DNA of 64,000 bases from Ureibacillus sp. GTDB lineage: Bacteria; Bacillota; Bacilli; Bacillales_A; Planococcaceae. The stretch is taken from assembly GCA_031178355.1 (NCBI GenBank), contig JAPSJC010000004.1:1-64000 (forward strand), given 5' to 3'. Shown piece after piece: positions 56,956 to 64,000 of the stretch. A program made the position numbers and the translations under genes. The notes under the pieces are model-generated. The model did no database searches, was not told where the DNA came from, and was given only the letters and a program-made list of their open reading frames with translations. The number at the start of each line of letters is the position of its first letter. Position 1 is the first letter of the stretch.

Positions 56956-58149
56956 ATGAAAGCAATACTAGCAAACCGTGTAATATCTTTAACACCATCT
57001 TCAACTCTTGCAATTACAGCAAAGGCGAATGAATTAAAAGCACAGGGTATTAATGTAATCGGCCTTGGTGCTGGTGAACCGGATTTTAATACACCTCAAA
57101 ACATCATTAACGCTGCTGTAGATTCAATGAATAAAGGTTTTACTAAATATACACCATCAGGCGGACTACCAGCATTAAAAGATGCAATTATCAGCAAGTT
57201 AGAACGTGATAATCACCTTTCATATAAACGTAATGAAGTCATTGTAGGCATTGGTGCAAAACATATTCTTTATACGCTATTCCAAGTTATCTTAAATGAT
57301 GGTGATGAAGTAATCATTCCAATTCCATATTGGGTGTCGTATCCAGAACAAGTTAAATTAGCTGGTGGTGTGCCAGTGTATGTAGAAAGTACTCGCGAAC
57401 AAAACTATAAAATTACAGCAGAACAACTACGTAGTGCTATAACGGATAAAACAAAAGCGGTAATTATTAATTCACCAAGTAACCCTTCTGGTATGGTCTA
57501 TACAAAAGAAGAACTGGCCGAATTAGCTGCTGTTGCGGTTGAAAAGGATCTAATCATTGTATCAGATGAAATTTACGAAAAACTCTTATACAATGGGTTA
57601 AGTCACTTCTCAATTGCAGAACTTTCTGAAGAAGTTAAAGAACGTACAATTGTAATCAATGGTGTTGCAAAATCTCACTCTATGACTGGGTGGCGTATAG
57701 GATATGCTGCTGGTGATGAAGCAATTATTAATTCCATGACTGACCTTGCATCTCATTCTACTTCAAATCCAACTACGACATCACAATATGCTACAATTGA
57801 AGCATATAATGGTCCACAAGATTCAGTGGAAGAAATGAGAAAAGCTTTTGAATCTCGTTTGGAAATTATTTATCCTAAACTTTGTTCTATCCCTGGCTTT
57901 AAAGTAGTTAAACCTCAGGGAGCATTCTATTTACTACCTGATGTGAGAGAAGCGGCAGAAAAGACAGGTTTCGCATCTGTTGACGAATTTGCAACTGCAT
58001 TATTAACAGAAGCAAATGTAGCAGTGATTCCTGGTTCTGGATTTGGTGTTCCAGACACAATGCGTCTAAGTTACGCTACGTCTTTAGAATTATTAGAAGA
58101 AGCAGTATCTCGTATTGAAAACTTTGTAAAATCAAAGTGGCAAAATTAA
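56956..58149 (+). CDS. aspB: Aspartate aminotransferase
   Basis: AspB swaps the amino group between aspartate and 2-oxoglutarate. The 397-residue class I PLP enzyme has GLGAGEPDFNTP near the start, NSPSNPSG, SDEIYEKL, and the PLP-lysine motif VAKSHSMTGWRIGYA. The ribosome site is GAGGAG. It precedes asnS by 21 bases, so aspartate and asparaginyl-tRNA genes are co-transcribed, as in Bacillus. Confidence 0.96.
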   Translation: MKAILANRVISLTPSSTLAITAKANELKAQGINVIGLGAGEPDFNTPQNIINAAVDSMNKGFTKYTPSGGLPALKDAIISKLERDNHLSYKRNEVIVGIGAKHILYTLFQVILNDGDEVIIPIPYWVSYPEQVKLAGGVPVYVESTREQNYKITAEQLRSAITDKTKAVIINSPSNPSGMVYTKEELAELAAVAVEKDLIIVSDEIYEKLLYNGLSHFSIAELSEEVKERTIVINGVAKSHSMTGWRIGYAAGDEAIINSMTDLASHSTSNPTTTSQYATIEAYNGPQDSVEEMRKAFESRLEIIYPKLCSIPGFKVVKPQGAFYLLPDVREAAEKTGFASVDEFATALLTEANVAVIPGSGFGVPDTMRLSYATSLELLEEAVSRIENFVKSKWQN

Positions 58150-58170
58150 ATATTAGTTCTTGGAGGCACT

Positions 58171-59466
58171 ATGAATAAGATTACGATATCTGAAATGCCA
58201 AATCATATTGGCGAAACAGTAAAACTAGGAGTATGGTTAGCAAACAAACGCTCTAGTGGTAAAATAGCATTTTTACAACTTCGTGATGGCTCTGGATTTG
58301 TACAGGGTGTTCTTGTGAAGGAGGAAGTTGGAGAGGAATTATTTTCAACTGCTAAAGGCTTAACACAAGAGTCATCTATGTATGTTACTGGTGTTGTAAA
58401 AGAAGATACTCGTTCTAGTTTTGGTTGTGAATTAGCGATCACTGGAGTAGAAGTAATTCATATTGCACAAGATTATCCAATCACACCAAAAGAACATGGG
58501 ATTGAGTTTTTAATGGACAACCGTCATCTTTGGTTACGTTCTAGAAAACAACATGCTATTATGAAAATTCGTAACGAAGTGATTCGTGCAACATATGAGT
58601 TCTTTAATAATAATGGCTTTGTTAAAATTGACCCACCAATTTTAACAGGCTCTGCACCAGAAGGAACGTCAGAACTTTTCCATACAAAGTATTTTGACGA
58701 GGATGCTTACCTTTCACAATCTGGCCAACTATATATGGAAGCAGCTGCAATGGCATTAGGAAAAGTATTTTCTTTCGGTCCGACATTCCGTGCAGAGAAA
58801 TCGAAAACTCGCCGTCATTTAATTGAGTTCTGGATGATTGAGCCTGAAATGGCATTTACAGAACATGAAGAGAGCTTAGAAGTACAAGAGCAATATGTTT
58901 CTTATATCGTTCAATCTGTATTAAAAAATTGCAAGATTGAATTAGAAAGATTAGGTAGAGATACTTCTAAATTAGAGAATATTCAAGCACCATTCCCACG
59001 TATTACGTATGATGATGCGATTAAGTTCCTTCACGAAAAAGGCTTTACAGATATTGAGTGGGGTGACGATTTTGGTTCACCACATGAAACTGCAATCGCT
59101 GAAAGTTATGATAAACCAGTATTTATTACACATTATCCAACTGGTATTAAACCGTTTTATATGCAACCACACCCAGAACGTGATGATGTTGTATTATGCG
59201 CGGATTTAATCGCTCCAGAAGGATATGGAGAAATTATTGGTGGATCTGAACGTATTTATGACGCTGAATTACTAAAACAAAGAATGGCTGAGCATAATCT
59301 AGACGAAAAAGCATACGCTTGGTATTTAGATTTAACGAAACAGGGTGCTGTTCCGCATTCTGGTTTTGGACTAGGTTTAGAAAGAACAGTTGCTTGGATC
59401 AGTGGTGCAGAACATGTTCGTGAAAGTATCCCATTCCCAAGATTACTAAACAGACTATATCCTTAA
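58171..59466 (+). CDS. asnS: Asparaginyl-tRNA synthetase
   Basis: AsnS charges tRNA-Asn. The 431-residue class IIb enzyme has an N-terminal anticodon-binding OB fold (about 15-100) and the class II motifs [21 protein letters not shown]-type motif 2 (given as pattern) and [15 protein letters not shown] (motif 3). No T-box leader is seen; the gene depends on the aspB promoter. Two hairpin terminators follow. Confidence 0.97.
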   Translation: MNKITISEMPNHIGETVKLGVWLANKRSSGKIAFLQLRDGSGFVQGVLVKEEVGEELFSTAKGLTQESSMYVTGVVKEDTRSSFGCELAITGVEVIHIAQDYPITPKEHGIEFLMDNRHLWLRSRKQHAIMKIRNEVIRATYEFFNNNGFVKIDPPILTGSAPEGTSELFHTKYFDEDAYLSQSGQLYMEAAAMALGKVFSFGPTFRAEKSKTRRHLIEFWMIEPEMAFTEHEESLEVQEQYVSYIVQSVLKNCKIELERLGRDTSKLENIQAPFPRITYDDAIKFLHEKGFTDIEWGDDFGSPHETAIAESYDKPVFITHYPTGIKPFYMQPHPERDDVVLCADLIAPEGYGEIIGGSERIYDAELLKQRMAEHNLDEKAYAWYLDLTKQGAVPHSGFGLGLERTVAWISGAEHVRESIPFPRLLNRLYP

Positions 59467-59495
59467 TATTAAAATTGATTATAAATCAACAAACG

Positions 59496-59527
59496 AAGCG
59501 TCCGTCATACAACGGACGCTTTCATTT
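59496..59527 (+). terminator. Terminator after asnS
   Basis: Arms AAGCGTCCGT (59496-59505) and ACGGACGCTT (59512-59521), then TCATTT. Confidence 0.75.
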
Positions 59528-59560
59528 AGTAAGTTGAACTAGTATTATATGAAAAACAAC

Positions 59561-59588
59561 AACTCGACAATTGTCGAGTTCTGTTTTT
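59561..59588 (+). terminator. Second palindromic terminator before dnaD
   Basis: A perfect 20-base palindrome at 59561-59580 (half-site AACTCGACAA) is followed by CTGTTTTT. Confidence 0.65.
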
Positions 59589-59616
59589 CTATATTAGAGG
59601 AAAGGAGAAAATCATT

Positions 59617-60333
59617 ATGCATGAAAAAAATTATAGATTTCGTTTATGGACAGAACAAAAAACAGTTTTAATTCCACATCTATTTTTCAAGCACTATAAG
59701 GAATTAAATATAACAGATGATGAAGCGATTATTCTTCTGCATTTAATTGCTTTTCATGCGGAAAATAATGACTTTCCAACTCCAAATGATATAGAACAAC
59801 GTTTGCATAAAACAAATAACGAAATCACAATACAGTTACAAAGGTTATTACAAAAAGGACTTATCGAAATTACTCAAGGAGTAGATCATAATGAAAAAAT
59901 TTATGAAAAGTACTCCATTTATCCAGTTTGGGAAAGAATCTTAGATTTCATTGAAACAACTGAACGAAAAGAGGAGAAAGTTGCTAAGAAGAATGAAGAG
60001 GGTCAATTATTTACGATATTTGAACAAGAATTTGGTAGACTTCTCTCGCCAATGGAAATTGAAACGATTTCTATGTGGCTTGATGTAGATCGCCACAGTC
60101 CAGATATTATTAAGGCTGCATTGAAGGAATCTGTGATTGCAGGTAAAATTAGTTTGCGATATATTGACCGTATTCTGTTTGAATGGAAAAAGAAAAATAT
60201 TACCTCACTAAAACAAGTTGAACAACATTCAAAACAATTCCATACAAACACAACAACATCAACAACGAATTCCAACCAAGAGTTACAAACACCTAAAGTA
60301 TCATTTTATAATTGGTTAGATGAGAGAGAATAG
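59617..60333 (+). CDS. dnaD: DNA replication initiation protein DnaD
   Basis: DnaD is an essential primosome protein of low-GC Gram-positives that helps load helicase at oriC and restart sites. The 238-residue protein has an N-terminal winged-helix oligomerisation domain (about 1-115) and a C-terminal DnaB_2-type DNA-binding domain (about 128-200, GRLLSPMEIETISMWLD). The tail is Thr/Asn-rich and ends with VSFYNWLDERE. The ribosome site is GGAAAGGAG. It is in an operon with nth and ypoC. Confidence 0.95.
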   Translation: MHEKNYRFRLWTEQKTVLIPHLFFKHYKELNITDDEAIILLHLIAFHAENNDFPTPNDIEQRLHKTNNEITIQLQRLLQKGLIEITQGVDHNEKIYEKYSIYPVWERILDFIETTERKEEKVAKKNEEGQLFTIFEQEFGRLLSPMEIETISMWLDVDRHSPDIIKAALKESVIAGKISLRYIDRILFEWKKKNITSLKQVEQHSKQFHTNTTTSTTNSNQELQTPKVSFYNWLDERE

Positions 60334-60344
60334 GGGGGAGCGTA

Positions 60345-61004
60345 GTGCTTACGAAAAAACAATGGCAATATTGCTTGGAAGAAATGGATCGGATGTTTCC
60401 AGATGCACATTGTGAGCTCGTACACGAAAACCCGTTTGAGTTGACAATTGCAACATTATTATCAGCACAATGTACTGACGTATTAGTAAATAAAGTAACA
60501 AAGGATTTATTCAAGAAATATAAAACGCCTGAAGACTATTTAGCAGTATCGCTAGAGGAACTACAACAGGATATTAAGTCGATTGGTTTATATCGCAATA
60601 AAGCTAAAAACATCCAACTTTTGTGTGAAAAGTTATTGAATGAATTCAATGGTGAAATACCACAAACACGTGAGGAATTAGTTACATTACCTGGTGTAGG
60701 AAGAAAAACGGCCAATGTAGTACTTTCTGTCGCTTTTGATATTCCTGCATTAGCTGTTGATACACATGTTGAACGGGTTTCAAAGAGATTAGGTTTATGT
60801 AGATTAAAAGACACTGTTTTAGAAGTAGAAGAAACAATTATGAAGAAGACACCAAAAGAAAATTGGTCAAAAACTCATCATCAATTAATCTTCTTTGGTA
60901 GATATCATTGTAAAGCTCAAAATCCTCAGTGTGGTTCATGTCCACTTTTAGACGATTGTCGTGAAGGACAAAAGCGTTTGAAAAAAGGATTGGTGAAATC
61001 TTGA
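60345..61004 (+). CDS. nth: Endonuclease III
   Basis: Nth removes oxidised pyrimidines and cuts the abasic site in base excision repair. The 219-residue protein has the helix-hairpin-helix with catalytic Lys (LPGVGRKTANVV), the catalytic Asp in LAVDTHVER, and a C-terminal [4Fe-4S] site spaced Cys-x6-Cys-x2-Cys-x5-Cys (CKAQNPQCGSCPLLDDC). The start is GTG 60345 after GGGGGAG. Its TGA stop overlaps the ypoC start. Confidence 0.97.
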   Translation: MLTKKQWQYCLEEMDRMFPDAHCELVHENPFELTIATLLSAQCTDVLVNKVTKDLFKKYKTPEDYLAVSLEELQQDIKSIGLYRNKAKNIQLLCEKLLNEFNGEIPQTREELVTLPGVGRKTANVVLSVAFDIPALAVDTHVERVSKRLGLCRLKDTVLEVEETIMKKTPKENWSKTHHQLIFFGRYHCKAQNPQCGSCPLLDDCREGQKRLKKGLVKS

Positions 61005-61354
61005 TTACATCTAATCCTGACACAATTAAAAAAGAAATTGTTGAACCTTTTTTTGAAGGCTGGGAAACGTTAAGTCAACAAATTCATGAAGCACACGATC
61101 AACGAAATGGACAAGCAGATGCGTTAATGAATAAAGGAATAGCATTATATGAAAAACTAGTTGTAACAACTTCTATTAATAATTCCGCTAATATCGTTCC
61201 TAATGAGGACTATGAGGTTTTACCTATAAACGGTATTGAACGTCTACAGTTTATTAAAGCTAGGCCAGGTCAATATGCATGTTATAGGCAGTTGGATGAA
61301 CTATTCAGAGAAACAAAAAAGAAACTTGCAAGATTGCGTGTTAAAAAGAGTTAA
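61001..61354 (+). CDS. ypoC: YpoC-like protein
   Basis: This 117-residue helical protein of unknown function is next to nth and ponA in Bacillus. Patterns include FFEGWETLSQQI and KARPGQYACYRQLDELF. TTG 61001 overlaps the nth stop as TTGA and follows AAAGGATTGGTG. It is the last gene of dnaD-nth-ypoC and is convergent with ponA. Confidence 0.85.
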   Translation: MITSNPDTIKKEIVEPFFEGWETLSQQIHEAHDQRNGQADALMNKGIALYEKLVVTTSINNSANIVPNEDYEVLPINGIERLQFIKARPGQYACYRQLDELFRETKKKLARLRVKKS

Positions 61355-61484
61355 TGCCACCATTTACTTTAAAAGGAACAATAGGATTTAGCGGTTAAAT
61401 TTAGGTAGATGTAAAGTGTGATTTACACCTTTTCTACTTTATAATTTAGTATCGTAGATATTTTTATAAATGATAGAATTTAAA

Positions 61485-61535
61485 ACAAAGAAAAAGCTGT
61501 CCAGAATTGTGTATTCCACATTTCTGAACAGCTTC
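61485..61535 (-). terminator. Terminator of ponA
   Basis: ACAGCTT (61528-61534) pairs with AAGCTGT (61494-61500), extended by imperfect inner pairs. On the minus strand it is followed by a T-run (TTTTTCTTTG). It may also stop ypoC transcripts. Confidence 0.75.
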
Positions 61536-61544
61536 TTATATTAA

Positions 61545-64000
61545 TTAATTATTATTATTCTGATTTCCTCTTCCAGGAATAGAAGGTGGCGAAACTATAG
61601 GTATAGATAGATCTTCCGATTCCCCTTCACCTTCACCAGTAGGTCCTTCCTCATTACCGTTATTACCGTTATTACCGTTATTATTTTCATCCCCATTATT
61701 ACCTTCGTTAATGTCAGAGTCTTGATCATCATTGTCAGGGTTTTCCAAATCTATAATTGGATCTTCAACGATTGGCTCTTCGTAAGGATCTTCTACAACA
61801 ATTGAAACAGATGCAGGTTCACTTCTTACATCCTCTGAAATGGCAACAACAGTGAAAGTATAGTTTCTTCCATATTCCAAATTTGGTATCGTGACATGCA
61901 TTGAATCAGTTGTACCAATTACTGAGGTACCACCATTATCAACTGCCATACTAACTTCAAATGAAATTGGTATACTTTCAGATTCATTTTCGCTTGTAGG
62001 TGGAGTAAACTCCCAAATTAATTCAACATTTCCAACTTCATCTGGAACAGCTTGTAAATTTGAAACAGGGTCTAATTCAAGCTTCTTGTACTCTTCTGAA
62101 ACTTCCGTTGGTTCTGTCCCTTTTATAAATAATTCTGTAACTTTTAGTTCATCAGGAGTGAATTCACTTGCAAGTTTTAGTGGATTTGAGCCAACCTCTA
62201 TAGTTGCTTCTACCACTGAACTTGGTCTTTGGAAATTAGATGTCTCAATGTTAGCAGAAATTTGAGACATAATTGATTTAAACAAAGTTTGTGGTAAAAA
62301 ACGTTCATCCCATGTTGTAATTGGGTCTTTATGATCAGGATAACCACTCCAAATGGCAATTGAGTAGTTGGTTGAATAACCTGCAAACCACGAGTCAGGT
62401 ACTGCTGAATCCGGTAGGTTATATTTAGCGAAATCTTCTGCAGAATAGTTCGTTGTTCCAGATTTACCAGCTAAATCTAATCCAGGTACACTTGCTCTCG
62501 AACCTGAAGCGCCAGGCTTATTACTTAAAACATCTCTTAGAATATCTGTCACCATATATGCAGTGTAATCCTGCATAGCAACAGTCGATTCATTATCATA
62601 AGACTTCTTTGAACCATCACGGTAAACAATTTCAATTATTGAATGTGGGTCATTATATATTCCGTTGTTTCCAAAAGATGCATAAGAAGCGGCCATTTGA
62701 ATAGGGGATAATTTAATAGCTCCACCACCTATCGCATCCGATTCATATACATCTTTCGATTTTATCCCTAATTTAGATACGAATTGTTTTGCTTGATCTG
62801 TGCTAACTGCTTGTAATGTTTTAACAGCCGGTACATTACGAGAAGTATAAAGAGCCTCACGTACTGTCATTGTACCTAAATATTTGTTATCCCAGTTTGT
62901 AATCGGTTGTTCTGAACCAGTATAAGTGATTTTTTCATCTACAATCGTTTGGCCCGTTGACCATTTTAAATATTCAAATGCAGGACCATAATCAAGTAAC
63001 GGTTTCATCGTAGAACCAGGGTGACGTGATTTTAAGTCATCAGCAAAGTTAAATCCACGCTCAGCACCATAGTCACGGCCACCACCAATTGCTCGAATAG
63101 CACCAGTTTTTGTATCAACTACCGCAACACCTGATTGTATCGTTTCAGTTGGGAAGTTTGCAGGGTTATTCATTACATTTTCAACTACTGATTGAGCATT
63201 AGGATCAAGTGTTGTATATACTTTGATACCTTCACTTAATAAGTCACCATCACCATTAGCTTCAAGTTCGCTTAAGACTACATCAAGAAATGCTTCGTAT
63301 TGAGAGCCAGCAACAGTTTCTCTTTGATCTTCTGGTAACAAACGAGATGTTACATCAATTTCCTTCGCAGCCGTAGCTTCTTCTTCAGAAATCTTTTCGT
63401 GTTGTACCATTAAGTCTAATACTAAATCACGACGTTGCTGTGCACGTTCAGGGTTTTTAAACGGGTTATATCTATTCGGACTTTGTGGCATACCAGCAAG
63501 TAATGCCATCTCATCTAGTTCAAGTTCATTTAATTCTTTTCCAAAGAAGTAATCGGCAGCAGTAGCAAAACCATAAATTCTACCTGACATTAAAATTTTA
63601 TTGAAATACATTTCAAAGATTTCTTCTTTTTCGTATTGTTGTTCTAATTGAATTGCTAACCAAGCTTCTTGAGCTTTACGTTTTAAGGCTTTATCATTAC
63701 TTAAAAATGAATTTTTAACGACTTGTTGTGTTATTGTACTACCACCCTGTGCACCAAATCCGTCACGTACGTTTGCTAGAACTGCACCCATTGTTCGCCA
63801 AACATCAACACCAAAGTGATTAAAGAAGCGGACATCTTCCGTCGCTAATATTGCATCAACCATTTCTTTTGGTATATCTTCGTACTCAACATATTTACGA
63901 CTTTCAACGCCTATTGTCGTGAAAAGTTCACCATTTTTATCATAAAATTCAGCTGAAATTGGATCTTTTAATAGTTCTTCGTTTAATTCTGGTGCAGAGC
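61545..64000 (-). CDS. ponA: Penicillin-binding protein 1A/1B, class A (partial; 5' end outside the window)
   Basis: PonA polymerises and cross-links peptidoglycan. The frame continues through the window edge, so the N-terminus and membrane anchor are missing; the Met at 63863 is internal. Visible parts are the glycosyltransferase (EDVRFFNHFGVD with catalytic Glu, then QGGSTITQQ), the transpeptidase (STMK, SRN and KSGT motifs), a fibronectin-III-like domain (about 61.8-62.1 kb), and a low-complexity tail of Asn, Gly and Glu (61.6-61.75 kb). It lies beside ypoC as in B. subtilis. Confidence 0.95.
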   Translation of the reverse strand, partial: SAPELNEELLKDPISAEFYDKNGELFTTIGVESRKYVEYEDIPKEMVDAILATEDVRFFNHFGVDVWRTMGAVLANVRDGFGAQGGSTITQQVVKNSFLSNDKALKRKAQEAWLAIQLEQQYEKEEIFEMYFNKILMSGRIYGFATAADYFFGKELNELELDEMALLAGMPQSPNRYNPFKNPERAQQRRDLVLDLMVQHEKISEEEATAAKEIDVTSRLLPEDQRETVAGSQYEAFLDVVLSELEANGDGDLLSEGIKVYTTLDPNAQSVVENVMNNPANFPTETIQSGVAVVDTKTGAIRAIGGGRDYGAERGFNFADDLKSRHPGSTMKPLLDYGPAFEYLKWSTGQTIVDEKITYTGSEQPITNWDNKYLGTMTVREALYTSRNVPAVKTLQAVSTDQAKQFVSKLGIKSKDVYESDAIGGGAIKLSPIQMAASYASFGNNGIYNDPHSIIEIVYRDGSKKSYDNESTVAMQDYTAYMVTDILRDVLSNKPGASGSRASVPGLDLAGKSGTTNYSAEDFAKYNLPDSAVPDSWFAGYSTNYSIAIWSGYPDHKDPITTWDERFLPQTLFKSIMSQISANIETSNFQRPSSVVEATIEVGSNPLKLASEFTPDELKVTELFIKGTEPTEVSEEYKKLELDPVSNLQAVPDEVGNVELIWEFTPPTSENESESIPISFEVSMAVDNGGTSVIGTTDSMHVTIPNLEYGRNYTFTVVAISEDVRSEPASVSIVVEDPYEEPIVEDPIIDLENPDNDDQDSDINEGNNGDENNNGNNGNNGNEEGPTGEGEGESEDLSIPIVSPPSIPGRGNQNNNN

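Overview
This window is a low-GC chromosomal segment from an endospore-forming member of the Bacillales. Spore genes (sleB, ypeB, spoIVA), the YpiA/YpiB/YpiF and qcrABC group, and bacillithiol genes (ypdA, bshA) support that. The gene order closely follows the Bacillus subtilis ypbA/fer to ponA region, while gene losses and insertions suggest a Planococcaceae-type relative (Lysinibacillus, Solibacillus, Ureibacillus or Psychrobacillus group). That family placement is inferred from memory of gene order, not from any search.

Layout. 1-3.2 kb: an unidentified gene end, a membrane-anchored thioredoxin-like protein with a histidine-rich spacer, fabI under a FapR box, a DUF1129-like membrane protein, and ferredoxin. 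3.2-8.4 kb: ypbB-recS, ypbE, ypbG and ypdA. 8.4-13.3 kb: a small array of hairpins, ansA, prsW, the sleB-ypeB germination pair and the PilZ protein YpfA. 13.4-23.2 kb: cmk, ypfD, an inserted S-layer-homology serine protease, der, gpsA, yphE/yphF and spoIVA. 23.4-29.5 kb: hup, folE-mtrB, hepS-menG-hepT, ndk and cheR. 29.7-36.0 kb: the aroC-aroB-aroH / hisC-tyrA-aroA supraoperon, without the trp genes that sit between aroH and hisC in B. subtilis. 36.1-41.5 kb: ypiA-ypiB-ypiF, qcrABC and ypjA. 41.6-45.1 kb: a lineage-specific block with a zinc metallopeptidase, a repeat element with inverted ends, and a PQQ dehydrogenase fused to cytochrome c. 45.1-64 kb: ypjC, dapB, mgsA, bshA, cca, birA, panBCD, dinG, ypmB, aspB, asnS, dnaD, nth, ypoC and the 3' part of ponA.

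How the genes work together. The region holds core physiology. It covers menaquinone production (aro genes, hepS/menG/hepT) and the quinol-oxidising bc complex (qcrABC) that uses it. It also covers lysine, pantothenate and aromatic amino acid synthesis, DNA repair and replication (recS, dinG, nth, dnaD), and envelope building (ponA, ReoY-type YpiB). The PQQ dehydrogenase could feed electrons into the same respiratory chain.

Most notable points. spoIVA has no ATG, GTG or TTG before its Walker A motif, and an ATA codon with ideal Shine-Dalgarno spacing gives exactly the 492-residue length I recall for the family. The PQQ dehydrogenase carries the Asp-x-Asp pattern linked to lanthanide use. A consensus promoter plus terminator upstream of dinG defines a likely small RNA of about 110 nt. 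The panBCD leader has competing terminator and antiterminator pairings. A 363-bp element with inverted ends surrounds a GC-rich dispersed-type repeat. No rRNA, tRNA, CRISPR array, phage or intact insertion sequence was seen.
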